Of a stretch of 64,000 bases of DNA, positions 32,368 through 44,293 are shown piece by piece (position 1 is the first letter of the stretch; every line of letters begins with the position of its first letter). The notes below the pieces were generated by a model that was not told the DNA's origin, did not search any database, and was given only the letters and a program-made list of their open reading frames with translations. Origin of the DNA: Haberlea rhodopensis (Eukaryota; Streptophyta; Magnoliopsida; Lamiales; Gesneriaceae); assembly GCA_907163345.1 (NCBI GenBank), contig CAJQUN010000457.1, positions 248,001 to 312,000 of the forward strand. Direction: 5' to 3'. A program made the translations under genes and the position numbers.

Positions 32368-33803
32368 ATGGCTGCTATGAACTTGGGAAACCTCAATGAA
32401 GAGGTGGGTGACGTTGGCAGTGTTAATGCAAGCATTGGTCAGGCAAACCCTCTACCTCCACCAGCTGTAGGCATGGAACCAGTGGCTCAGTTGTTATTGC
32501 CTGGTGAGATCAGTTTGACTCAGTTTCTGTCTTACCACCCGCCCCGGTTTGAGGGGACAGAATCAGGAGAGGAGGCTGAGGAGTGGCTAGAAAGGCTCGA
32601 ACAGATATTTGTATCCGCTCCTTGTGCTGTTACAGCATGGCTGAGGCTGGCGGAGTTCCAGTTGGCAAAGAAACCTTCCATGTGGTGGAGGAGCACGGTA
32701 ATGGAACTGAGAGCACAGGGTGCAGTGATCGATTGGACGCTCTTCAGAACCCGGTTTCTGAACCGGTACTTCTCTGCGGCGGCGAGACAGACGAAGGAAG
32801 ATGAGTTTGCAAGCTTGAAACAAGGGAGCATGTCAGTGTCAGACTATGCTATGCACTACTCTTCGTTGCTGAGGTATGTTCCACAAATTGCCACCAATGG
32901 ACATGCAAAGATGAGGAACTTTATGAAGGGGTTGCGACCGGAGCTTTTCGACCGGGTTATCACCAATAACCCCACTTCCTTTGATGATGCTCTCACGAGA
33001 GCAGAGCTTGCGGAGATTGGAGTTGGGGCCTATCCTAGTGCTGTACCCCACACATGCCACAACAGAGGCAAGCTACTGATAGCTTGAGGCCCCGAGGAGA
33101 GCCATTTAAACCTCGTGGTGCCTCTTTATCCTCACGGTTCAGTGGAAAGAAATCTTATGGTCAGAAGCAAGAGAACAAGAAGAACAATTGGTCAGCCAAC
33201 CGAGGGCCTACGCAAGGAAATAGATCGGGGGAGTTAAGGTGCGACAATTGTGGAGGGCCACATTCTTCGAGTAAGTGCCCTGCCTGTTATAGTTGTGGCA
33301 AGATGGGCCACATCTCTCGGTATTGCCCCACTCGGGGAGGACAGTCAGATTTTCAAGGGAATAGGCCGAGATTTGAGGACAGGACAGTGCACCAGAGGCA
33401 GCAGTTTGTGCCTCGACCATCGGGAGGTCAGACAGTGGGACCGTCCCAGGGACAGGTGTATCCACTGACCAGAGAGCAGGCTCAGGCAGCCCCGGAGGAG
33501 GTGATCGCCGGTACGTGCCATTTATTTACGTACCCTGCTTTTATTTTGATAGATACAGGTGCCTCCCCCTCTTTTGTATCTGTGGGCTTTGTGGAGAGAC
33601 ACCATATGCGCACGTCTTCTTTACCCACGCCTCTCATGGTCTCGACACCCAATGGAAGAAATGTTTTTGCCGACCAGTTTATGGCAGATTGCCTCATTTA
33701 TTTGGAGGGCAACGAGTTGAAGACAGATTTGATTATGTTAGGCATGTCAGACTTCGACTGCATTGTGGGTATTGACATTTTGAACAGATACCAGGAAGAT
33801 TGA
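32368..33803 (+). pseudogene. Chromovirus A gag and protease (frameshifted, truncated)
   Basis: I choose ATG 32,368 (MAAMNLGN), matching the start in element B, rather than the in-frame ATG at 32,356. The gag core has PPRFEGTESGEEAEEWLERLEQIF, LAEFQLAKKPSMWW and FRTRFLNRYFSAAAR. A single-base frameshift near 33,046-33,054 separates it from two knuckles (CDNCGGPHSSSKC, CYSCGKMGHISRYC) and the protease with LIDTGASPSFVS. Protease ends at GIDILNRYQ. There the sequence jumps to the RT thumb, with TGA at 33,801-33,803 in the join. Confidence 0.9.
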
Positions 33804-33804
33804 A

Positions 33805-36095
33805 AAGCTCAGCAAGTGTGAATTTTGGTTGAGCAGTGTAGTGTTTCTGGGGCATGTCATATCTAACAGCGGGATATCAGTGGATCCCAGGAAGATTGAA
33901 GCTGTGATGGAGTGGGCTGCACCCACTTCTGTGCCTGAGATACGGAGCTTCCTTGGTTTGGCCGGTTATTATCGACGCTTTGTCGAGGGATTTTCGAAGA
34001 TCGCCAAGCCATTGACACAGTTGACCCAGAAGGGAGTACCATTCTTTTGGTCAGAAGCTTGTGAGGAGAGCTTCCAGGAGTTGAAGCACCGTTTGACGAC
34101 GGCGCCAGTATTGGTGATTCCCACGGAAAACTCCAGATTTGTTTTGTATACCGATGCATCACTTCAGGGCCTTGGGTGTGTACTGATGCAAGATAAGCAT
34201 GTGGTAGCTTATGCATCGAGGCAGTTGAAGCCACATGAGACGAGATACCCAGTCCATGACTTGGAATTGGCGGCTATCATCTTCGCCCTAAAGATTTGGA
34301 GGCATTATTTGTATGGTACGTCGTTTACCATATACACGGACCATAAGAGCCTGAAGTTCTTATTCACTCAGGCGGAGCTGAACATGAGGCAGAGAAGGTG
34401 GATGGACTTACTCAAGGACTATGATTGTGAGATTGAGTACCATCCTGGAAAGGCTAATTTGACAGCAGACGCCTTGAGCCGGAAGGTGAGGAGTACTGCT
34501 GAGGACGTCATCCATTTGTTGGCTATGATGACTTCCTATTGCCATCTGGGCTATGATTTCGACATAGATGCATCACTTGTGTATGTATCGACCTTGTTAG
34601 CTGAGCCAGATATCTATGAGAACATCAGAAAAGCTCAGAAGTCAGATGATGAGATTCAGAGATGGTTATCTTTATTGCATCTTGGTCAGCCATTGAAGTT
34701 CAGAGTGGCCGATGACGGATCTTTGAGATTGGGTAGCCGTTGGGTGGTTCCGAGTACGCCGGAGTTGCGTAGAGGGATCTTGGAGCGAGCTCATAGTAGC
34801 AGACTTAGCATCCACCCAGGCGGGAATAAGATGTATAAAGATCTACGTGGTCAGTTTTGGTGGAAGAGAATGAAGTATGACGTCGTCGCTTTTGTTAAGA
34901 GGTGCTTGATCTGCCAGCAGGTTAAGGCAGAGAGACAGAGACCTGGCGGCGAGTTGAAAAGCTTGGAGATACCGAAGTGGAAGTGGGAACACGTTTCCAT
35001 GGACTTCGTGACTCACCTGCCGAGGAGTACTTCAGGTTTTGATGCTATTTGGGTGGTTGTTGATCGATTGACTAAGGTAGCTCATTTCATCCCCTATAGC
35101 ATGACTTTCACCTTTTTGAGGATGGCGTAGTTGTACATTCGAGATGTGGTGAGATTGCATGGGATCCCCATTTCCATAGGGTCGGATCGAGATCCACGAT
35201 TCACATCTCATTTTTGGGAGGGTCTTCAGTCAGCCTTGGGAACTGAAGTTAGATTGAGCACTGCTTATCATCCTCAGACGGATGGCCAGACTGAGCGTAC
35301 TATCCAAACGCTCGAGGACATGTTGAGGGCTTGTGTGTTGGAGTTCGATGTTTCTTGGCAGGATTCAGTGGCCTTGATAGAATTCTCCTATAATAATAGC
35401 TACCAGGCAAGCATACAGATGACTCCTTTTGAAGCCCTTTATGGCAGACGGTGTAGATCACCCTTGTGTTGGGACGACTTAGACAGTAAATCGGTCGGAG
35501 GACCGGAACTGATACGAGAAATGGAAGAAAAGATAAAGATGATAAGGCAGAAAATGAAAGCAGCCCAGGACAGACATGCAGCTTATGCGAATAAACGGGG
35601 GAGACCGTTGGAATTTCAGTTGGGAGATAAGGTCTTCTTGAAGATCTCGCCTTTCAGAGGCGTTGTGCGATTTGGGATGCGCGGAAAACTATCTCCGAGG
35701 TATGTTGGAACGTATGAGATTTTGCAGCGCATTGGCACTTTGGCTTACCGACTAGCTCTGCCACCTTCTTTATCTGGTATACGAGATGTGTTCCATGTGT
35801 CTATGCTACGGAAGTATGAGCCGGATCCATCTCATGTGTTACAGCCTTCTGAGGTTCAGTTAGAATCCGATGTGTCTTATGTGGAACGGCCTGTTTGAAT
35901 TTTGGATCGAGCAGACCGCAGACTTCGGAACAAAGTGATACCTATGATCAAGGTCAGTGGGATCACAGGGGTGTCGAGGAGGCTACGTGGGAGACGGAGC
36001 GGCATATGGTGCAGCACTACCCGGAACTATTTTCTGGTATGTTATTTATGTTTAATTCTTGTTGGGGGTAAGTGCATGTGATTTCGAGGACGAAA
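33805..36095 (+). pseudogene. Chromovirus A RT thumb, RNase H, integrase, chromodomain remnant
   Basis: The order is: thumb (VVFLGHVIS, SFLGLAGYYRRFVEGFSKIA), RNase H with LYTDASLQGLG, the ELAAIIFALK helix, YTDHKSLKF and ADALSRK. Integrase follows, with H2C2 (HSSRLSIHPGG, CLICQQVK), the catalytic MDFVTHLP and SDRDPRFTS, and the GPF/Y-type segment RYVGTYEILQRIGTLAYRL. TAG at 35,128-35,130 replaces a Gln codon and TGA at 35,896-35,898 replaces an Arg codon, both judged against element B. One missing base near 35,953 shifts the chromodomain frame (EEATWETERHM is still readable). Confidence 0.92.
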
Positions 36096-36112
36096 TCTTA
36101 TAAGTAGGGGAG
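36082..36112 (+). other. Chromovirus A CGAGGACGAAA motif and polypurine tract
   Basis: ATTTCGAGGACGAAAT, a conserved near-palindrome found before the PPT of Tekay/Del elements, is followed by the purine-rich TAGGGGAG just ahead of the 3' LTR. Confidence 0.82.
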
Positions 36113-36115
36113 TAT

Positions 36116-38180
36116 TGTGATATCCCCGAAATAACTAATTGCAAGTTGGGCATTAATTATGTTATGTGATTTTTATGGTGATAATTAATATATGTGTTGG
36201 AATTAATTATCATATGGAAATGCATGGTCACATGGAAAGAGTGACCCGGGAGTGCATTTCAGGGTACATGTTGGGCATGTTGGGAGAATTGAATATTAGC
36301 ATGATTTATTTGTTATGGTTATCAATTAAATGGAAAGCATGAGTTTAATTGTGATTTTGGTGCATGTGGGTGCAATTTTAAAATACCATGTTGGGGTATT
36401 TTTATAAATCATGACTAATAGTGGATGTGCAAATTTAATTAATTCCCAAATAACCCACTAATACCCCCCAACCCCACAAAAACCCATCACTCTTTCTATT
36501 TTTCCCCAAATCACTTCTCACAAACCATTCCCTCCTCATTTTCGTTTTTGAGCAAAGAGTGGAAGAGAAGTCCTTCCAAAAACTTGTTTTGTGGGATTTG
36601 GTGTGAGATTTGGAGTCCCCAAGAGGTATGGATATCTCCCTAATGTTTTTGTTGTGTTTGGATTGAGTTTGTAGTGGTTTTGATATGGTTTTGAAATAGG
36701 TTATTTTGGGTTGGTATTATTTTGGTTGAATGTTGGTTTTTTGAGATTTGGAAGGTTTTATTGTGTTTGATGTTGTTGGTTTGATGGTAGGGGAGTTGGT
36801 ATGGATTGGAAATGAGATTTGGAGCAAAAATGGCGATTTTTCGAAGTGCAGGACTCGGTGATCGATCGCCCGTTTTTGGCGATCGATCGCGAGCTGGCAG
36901 TGTGCTCCAGAAGCTTTTGGCGATCGATCGCCACACTTGGGCGATCGATCGGCGAGGTTGGCGATCGATCGCGCCAAGTGTGGCGATCGATCGCCGAAAG
37001 AGCAAAATTTGAGACTCGGGCAGTGTGATCTCGCGATCGATCGGCCCTTTGCAGCGATCGATCGCGAGTCACAAAATGTGATGTTTTTGGTTATTTTTGT
37101 AGGATTTTTGGTATCGGACTATTATTGGGTTCTAATATTGATTTGTGTGAATGTGTAGAACCATCCCAGGTGGCGACACAGCCAAGGAAGTGAAGTCCTA
37201 CCACATCCTACATTTTGGAAAGGTACGTAGAAGACGTACGGGCACCCAACGGTACATGTATCTAATATACTCATTGTTTATGCATTGTGGATGCGAGTAT
37301 ATATGGAATTATGCATTGTGGATGCAAATACATGTTGAATTATGCATGATGATTGTATATGCATATGATGGTTATTGGTGCACATCCCATGAGTCGTGGT
37401 CATCCCTTGATGATTTTAATGCTTGCCGCTATTTGATTTGTTGCCGCTAAATGTGAAGCGAGGGGTGGGAGCGCCACATGTCACATTTAAGCGTGGTTAT
37501 CATATGAGGCGAGGAAAGAATATTTGCCGCTCAATGTGAAGCGAGGGGTGGGAGCGCCACATGTCCATTGAAGCGAGGTTATTCTATGCCGCCTATATGT
37601 AAATAAGCGAGGGGCATTAAAATACATTGTGATGAACAGACTAGGGATTGGTGATTGGTATTTGGTGATGATGAAATGGTATTATATCATGACATGTGTA
37701 GACCATTAAATAATCTATTGATTATACTCATGAGTTATGGTACAGGGACAACCAAACTGGAAGCGTTTAAAATGCATGGGAAAAACAGGAAGTGTTTTAT
37801 TGTGATTCATGCATTTACGCCTTATATTCATATTGTGTTGAATATGAATGATATTATTGATCATGTTTGGGGGTTGTCCTTGTAGGTACACTTTTGGCAT
37901 GATAAGAAGGGCTAAAACGGGTTGAGGCGGTGAGCTTGTGAAGAACACTTTTGGTAGATGAAGGACATGATTACTTTTGTATAGTGTCTACTCTAGGAGT
38001 AGTGTAAAGCTATAGTAAATACATTCATTTGATTGGGAATGTAACTAATCCATTTGACAGTCCTTATTTTGGCATGTAATTCTTAAGGCTCATAGTCTCA
38101 ACACGATCATTTTACTCTGATAATTTATATTAGCTCTAATTATGCCTTTAATCCGCACTTAAGGAACTAGGGTCCTTACA
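36116..38180 (+). repeat. Chromovirus A 3' LTR (2065 bp)
   Basis: This is the full-length form of the LTR, beginning TGTGATATCC and ending TCCTTACA. Confidence 0.95.
36859..37068. repeat. Palindrome cluster in chromovirus A 3' LTR
   Basis: Eight ATCGATC cores form four pairs spaced about 7-12 bases apart. GGCAGTGTG follows the first pair (36,896-36,904) and precedes the last pair (37,019-37,027). Confidence 0.9.
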
Positions 38181-38185
38181 ATTTT

Positions 38186-38737
38186 CACTAGGACCTTGTT
38201 GTCGGAACTGATGAATTGCTTCTCCAAATTTCTGCTGATCCTTCATCTTTGGGTGTCGAAGTTTTCCTTCATCACCACGGTTGCTGCGAAAACTAATGGG
38301 GAATTTTATGTGAAACGCTTCCCGTAATCGTTGTACCATAATCTTATGATCACAAAGGGTTGTGAAAATAAACTTTCTCGTCTCATTCTCTTGAGTGAAT
38401 CTCTTGAATGTCTGTAGGAAATTGTTTCCTAACAGCATATCAGCTCCTGTATCATGGAAATAAATGGGTGGAGTTTGACTTTGTACCACGGGGTACCGCC
38501 TGCTCCTACGATAATTATCTTCGCTCCCCGGACTCCTTCATTAAGAATATGGATCCGTTTGGAAAAGTCTATTCCGGCAATGGCTGGTAATTTCTCACCA
38601 ACTTCTTTGGGGAAGATATCTCTCCTGGCAGTACATATTCCAGCTCCGGAGTCAATGTAAGCTGCAAAATATTCTGCTCGATATTTTTCATATATCATCC
38701 CGACGGAGATGTATATGGAGAATGGGCTGGTGGTCAT
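38186..38737 (-). pseudogene. Caulimovirid copy 2: aspartic protease
   Basis: The N-terminal half (38,737-38,429) has the active-site box AYIDSGAGICTA. After a frameshift the second half (38,489-38,186) reads FHDTGADMLLGNNFLQTF and IFTTLCDHKIMVQRLREAF. The split into an xDSGA box followed by a LLGNNFL block is what I expect of caulimovirid proteases. The right-hand neighbour on the + strand is the movement protein; the left side is cut by chromovirus A. Confidence 0.85.
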
Positions 38738-39866
38738 CTGATCCTCTTTTTCTTGCCACCGTGAATTCCATTACATCTTGCAATCTTTCACAAGGTTTAT
38801 GTTCCTTGAGAAATTCAATCCCTAGAATTAGTTGTTCTGGGATTCTTCCGACAGTTCCTTCAATTGTGAGATCAATGTCACCAATTTGAAGGTCTCCTTG
38901 ATATTTGCCAACTGTATGTTGTTGCAAATAGTAGGGGACATCACAGGGGAAGAGATCCTCTTTTTCCGTAATGTCAAAAATTATCTGCACCTCTCCAGCC
39001 GTCTGGGCATTCAATTTTTCTATTGTTTTGAATACATCAGGGATTTTCTGAATTCTGCTTGAGACTGCCTTCTATTTTTCCCCCGGATAGTTGTTGATTA
39101 ACCTATCATGTTGGAAATACATCATTCTTGGCTCGATCATAAGGCTCCTGCTTCTGTTCAGAACAGGTTGATCTTGTATCATCATGTCGATCTCTCCTAT
39201 TGTCGGAGTATCAATGATGTCCGGCAATACTGCTTTGGCAAAATCTTCAAAGATTCTGGGGACTTCAATGAATTCCTTTCTCAAGAATACCTCGGAATGA
39301 TGAGTATTTGAGAGTGCGTATGACACATTGTAGGTGATCAAGTAATGCATGCTCCCTTCTTTCATCAAATCTTTTCTTTTAAAAGCTTGATGAAGAGTCA
39401 GAACTTTGTTGAAGTCTCGATCTCCCAAATTGTATGCAATCATCGGATAGATGTTAAAGGCCATCTTTCCTGCATACAGATTTCCTGCAACTGCTCCCAG
39501 ACAAGAATCTTTGAGATTCGGGATTCTTTTATCAAAGATCGCTAGGTTGAGGGGCGAATCAATTCCTTCCTTGAACATTGCTTTAATGATGAATATAATG
39601 GCTCCGATATAAATCCATGAGAGTGTATTAGCAACCTCTCTTTTCACCTTGTTTTTAATCTCCTGGATTTCTCTGTAGGGGATTAATTGCATCTCGATTT
39701 GGTTTCCCGTGAATTCCATCGGGATAGCAAATTCACATGTTGATACCCTATGGATAATCTGATGCTTCCTGCTTCGAAGACCTATCATATCCATGGCTTT
39801 TTCCATTGCTCCAATTGTAAACCCATCACACATTTGAAGCTCTGGTTCTTCCTTCATTATTCTCAT
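38738..39866 (-). pseudogene. Caulimovirid copy 2: movement protein and linker
   Basis: One frame of 264 codons (39,866-39,072) gives the most complete movement-protein reading in the window. It has an IYIGAIIFIIKAMFKEGIDS-like block, LGAVAGNLYAGKMAFNIYPM, and a C-terminal linker. After a stop at 39,072-39,074 the linker to the protease continues at 39,014-38,738. The function, tubule-type cell-to-cell spread, is family knowledge. Confidence 0.82.
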
Positions 39867-41359
39867 AAAGTTTTATGAGAAATAGTGGTATGAGAGAAAA
39901 ACCCCGATGACTCTTCTCTGATCACGTGTTGAATGAACTCTCCTTCACTTTGATTCTGAGCTGGATTCACCTTCATTATCAGAATAGATTTATTCTTCGT
40001 AGATGCTCTCATATGAGAGAATATCCTCAAATTGATACACCTGTACCAAATCCTGAAAATAGACAGCATCTTCAAATTCTTTGGTATGCTCGAACTGTCT
40101 TACTCCACGGCTTTGATTTTCTGGACAATCTGTAGAGATATGTCCTCTTGCTCCGCATGTCCAGCAGTTACAATCTTTGAAACTCTCATTTGCACGGGTA
40201 TGTGTGCGTCTGAAAGTTCTCTTCGTTGGTGTTCTGCTAGAACTAGCTTGATTAGAACCTGTAGGTGAGATTCTACTCCTTGTTGGTCCTGATCTTTGCC
40301 CCGATCTGTAACTTTGGGCTTTTTGTTTTGACCAGAACTTTCTAAGTCTATGAAGACCTACTTCTTCTTGAACTACTTCCTCGGGCATATTGACGAGTTC
40401 TATGTTTTTCATCTTTCGCCTCTGGAGGTAGTTACCAATAATTGTCGGGATATCATTCCCTGCACAACAAATATGAGCTATTTTGTTGATTCCTCTGAGC
40501 TTTTTGAAATTTTTTTGGAGATTTGCTTGGTAGCACCACTCCGCAAGCTTTACTTTAAGAAATGACATTCTCCTGGACACTACTCTCGATTGCATGAGGT
40601 GTATACTCCTGGATAAGCATTTCTCTCCATGGGCTCGGAATTTTGGTAAAGAACAGTTCTGCTGCATCTTTTTCTTCTATCTTTGCCTTCCATCGATACT
40701 CTGTAAAGAGTTTGATGTACTTGTCTACATAACAGATATCATGTAGTTCCACTAATTAGAGCCTTTCTATATTTTTTAGCCTTCTCTTCCTCCATTCCCT
40801 CGAAGTAACTTACTCCAATGAAACAAATTTTAAAGAATTTTGCCATCTTGTCCACAATTTCTTTCAGGGACTCTCAGGCTAAAACTTCTTCCTTAGTACC
40901 TGGGTCTCCCATATCCCAGGCAATCTTGACTGATCCTTCCAGACTCATTTTTAGAAGTAAAATGAATCATTCATTGCTTAAGTCAAGTGTTCCTGCTGCT
41001 ATTCTCATTGCTGAAGCCCATTCATCAATAAGAATTTCTCTCTTTTTGAAATCCAAGATATCCATGTTGAGCATAAGTCCATATGGATGGATTGGATCCA
41101 GCTGAGATTTCCCGTGAGGCGTTTGATGTATATCTGGCCTACGAGAACGGTTCCTTATTCCAACTGGGGGATCCAAAGTTGCTGAGGTGAAATCTTCCCT
41201 GTGCCGCATACTTTGATCTCCTTCGGGTGGATTATGTGACCCGAAATTTTCTTGTGGTGGAGGTCTTGGCACAAGCTCTCCTGTCTTGAATTCTACGAGA
41301 TTTAATCCAGCAAAAGAATCAGCAAGATCCCATAGATCTTCTAGATTGATTCTTTCCAT
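39867..41359 (-). pseudogene. Caulimovirid copy 2: coat protein with zinc finger
   Basis: N-terminal pieces are 41,359-40,967 (NMDILDFKKREILIDEWASAMRIA) and 40,752-40,555 (YIKLFTEYRWKAKIEEKDAAELFF). The C-terminal part (40,667-39,990) has INKIAHICCAG, a basic Ser/Arg/Thr-rich tract and the finger CNCWTCGARGHISTDC (CxCx2Cx4Hx4C), the caulimovirid coat-protein signature. Stops and frameshifts occur near 40,960, 40,760 and 40,560. It lies upstream of the movement protein. Confidence 0.85.
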
Positions 41360-42003
41360 TACTTTGTGGGAAGTATGGGCTCTCCTCGTAGGACTTCAAT
41401 CATGTTTCAGTCTCCGTCAAAGGTCTTCGGACCTTCTCTGCTTTCCCTGTTTGGTGTAAAAAGGGTTCTGTTCCGTAGGACGGTGGTAGCCATCCTCCGT
41501 TTCTTCTTCCTGACGGACTTGGTCTTGACTCCAACTCCCTAACACGGGTTTGAACATCTCGAAGGTTTTCAAGAATCTCCTCCTGACGTTTAATCATAAT
41601 CTCCATCTGACTTTGAATCTGATGGATCTGTGCAGGGACATGGTATTGAAGGTAGCCATAGCGCTGCACTGTCTTCTGAATCTCTCTAAGATTTTGGGAT
41701 ATCTTAGAAGAATCTGGCTCGATTTCTCGAAAGGTTGGTTCTCACATCCTAATCATCTGGTCCAGACCCTATTGGATCTTTGGCGGTTGGAACCACATCT
41801 TCATATTCAGGATGATCGTCTTCCTGAAGTTCTGCTAACTCGAACTGTAGTTTGAGGTTCACTTGATGGAGCCTCTTTGCCATCCTTTCGAGTTTCTTGT
41901 AATGGTTTATGCCTGGTGTGCATAAACCTGTTCCTCGTAAAAGTTTCCATTTATGGTTGAAGCGTTGAGCTTCTGCCATATGCTTCTGATTTAGTGCTTC
42001 CAA
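41360..42003 (-). pseudogene. Caulimovirid copy 2: N-terminal coiled-coil region
   Basis: Two frames precede the coat protein. 42,003-41,749 is rich in charged residues, with heptad-like KKLERMAKRLHQVNLKLQFELAELQE. 41,669-41,400 has IHQIQSQMEIMIKRQEEILENLRDVQTRVRELES. Coiled coils in this place suggest a virion-associated-protein-like domain, but that is inferred from position. Confidence 0.55.
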
Positions 42004-42198
42004 TTTCTGGAAGTACCACCTGTATGAATGACACTTCGAACATCGTTCGGGTCCATATTATCTTGAATCGTCTCCTCCGTATAGGTTACAAATTAATATT
42101 CAAGATATTATTATAGTATTTCCAGAATAAACCTAAGCTTTGCTACCATTTTGTGCCAAGGATCGCAAAACGGGGACTTGTAAAAAGAAGACATTAAC
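42004..42198 (-). other. Caulimovirid copy 2: possible leader with PBS-like site
   Basis: On the minus strand, TGGTAGCAAAGC at about 42,154-42,143 resembles the tRNA-Met PBS TGGTATCAGAGC with two mismatches. It lies upstream of the first viral frame. The right flank is cut by chromovirus C with target duplication TTAAC at 42,194-42,198. Confidence 0.4.
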
Positions 42199-43737
42199 TG
42201 TGACGGCCCGCCCAGACGGGTCGCCCGCCGTGTTCAATTGCTTGAACACAAGGCTTCACTCAATTCAAAAACTTTGTTATCACTTTGAATTTATGTTTAG
42301 CGGAAACGTTTTTATTCTTATCTGATGTTTGACTTAATAATTTTTTACCCGTGACTTTTATCTTAGAAAAATTTGGGCAGAGTCTCCTCTTAAAAATTGT
42401 GCCCTGTGATCTACCAGATCACTACAACCACAATAACAAAACCATAAAAAAATCCAAATAAACCAAAATCAGTCTTAAATACCAAAATCAAACTAAAAAT
42501 AAAATAATTCATGTCCTCAAACATAACTTAAATTCTCACATAATTAAACTTGCATTTCATATCTATATATACTCCGCATCATCTAAGTCTTCAACTCCAT
42601 CTGTAATATGTCACATTACAGGTAAAGGTAAGTTGCAGCATTTTTATAGTAAGCATAATAAACATTTGATAAAATATCAACAACATCAATTTTTCATAAT
42701 GTGACGAAAATAATACGATTTCATACCAAAATAACTTTCACACATATATGGTTTAATCCGAGCAGTTAACGGAATCAAAATTTCACAAAACGGAATCATA
42801 ACGGAAATAACTGCACAGATAACCAACGAAACGTAACAGAAACGAATAACAATATCATAATCATATAATGTCTTAGCCATGTAATATTAACCATTAGCCA
42901 TAGCCATGCTGTAATGAAACAAATACATACTCAATTTCGGATGTGACACAATGACATCATTCCAAACTATACCCGCTGGAAGGTATCGACATATATTATA
43001 CCCCCTCTGTCTTCGGGCAAAACGAAATGCGTTTCTTTATTCTCGTCGCCAACGAGCCGAAAGTACGCGTGTTTTTACACTCGTCGTAATGCGAGACAAA
43101 ACGAAACGAAGGACATCCACAGTTCACAAACCTCAAATCATATTCACTGAATCAATACAGACATGGCATTTCAAAAGTAGTTTTTCACACACAATAAAAT
43201 GTTATTCAAAATTCTATTTTTCAACAAAATACATTTCTTATCAAAAATCATCTTTCAAAATAATTCTTGCATGCTTACTATCCGAAAAACATTTCAAAAT
43301 AAATAACATAACGTATTTAAAATAATTTACGAAAAATGCAACTCCCTTTACGTACCTTGAAGCTTCCAAAACGTTCAAGCTACGACTTTACGAAAATCTC
43401 CAAATTTATCAAGGTTTTCCTATCACATATTTTGCGATTATTAAGCTAACATTCTTAAAAACAATATGCAATTTAACTTAATAAACTATTTAAGTAAATT
43501 TCGTTTTAATATCATAATTCCCCCACAACACACATACATTCTAACCCATTCATTGTAGGATATTAATATCTATATTAGTAATTCTCAAACCTTTATATTT
43601 CCCTAATTGTAATATGTAAATCTAATTTTTAGCCAAACTAAAAGATATAATCATTAAATTATTAATAATTTCTATGCATATGAGCACACCCATATGTACC
43701 GCCTACTTAATAAAATTTCTAAAATGCCTAAGCTCAT
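42199..43737 (-). repeat. Chromovirus C 3' LTR, left part
   Basis: This is the first 1,539 bases of the LTR, ending at target site CTCAT (43,733-43,737). It continues at 52,714 after element B. Confidence 0.93.
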
Positions 43738-44293
43738 TGTAGGGTCTTCCTACCTTAACAGTGTTATAATGACATAAGAAGAACTAAACATGCATTAAAT
43801 AACATCTTAGGGTTCCGGTTGTTACGTGAGCTAACAGAATTACAGGCCAAAAATAAAACTTCAAAACTTATTAGTTACATTCCCAAAAATGAATGCTAAC
43901 ATTTTAGATTTATACTACTCCTAGAGTATATACTAATCAAAATCCTGAATCCTATTCCTTTTTGTGCTCCTTTCAGCTCACTGCCTCAACCCGACCCTTA
44001 GCCCTTCAGTCCAAAAGTGTACCTACAGGGACAACCCATCATGAGCATGTACATCATTACTTAACATCATAAGAAAATGGCATATGAATAAATGCATGAA
44101 ATAACCGTTAACATGTACTTCCTGGTTAATCGTTAACCCCTTTTTGTTGTCCGTGATTCACATTCATGCGTTTAATCATTAGTACTTGACATAAATGATT
44201 AACATCATACTTCACTTATATGCCCATAATCAACAATGTTAATTAGAAATGGGGATGTTTCTGGACTTGTTATGTCAGCGGAACAATTGGCCC

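Larger units (their letters stand above)
30338..38180 (+). mobile_element. Chromovirus A (Tekay/Del-like Ty3/gypsy), internally deleted
   Basis: The LTRs begin TGTGATATCC and end TCCTTACA. The 5-base duplication ATTTT lies at 30,333-30,337 and 38,181-38,185. The internal region is only 3.96 kb: PBS, gag with two zinc knuckles, protease, then directly the RT thumb, RNase H, integrase and a decayed chromodomain. The RT fingers and palm are gone (about 0.87 kb less than element B), so it cannot move by itself. It is inserted between the protease and RT of pararetrovirus copy 2. The two LTRs differ at roughly nine places in their first 600 bases by eye. Confidence 0.95.

Noticed and set aside
28905..42198. 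An active, episomal-competent virus
   Set aside because: Both copies have many stops and frameshifts, lack ends and are split by retrotransposons.
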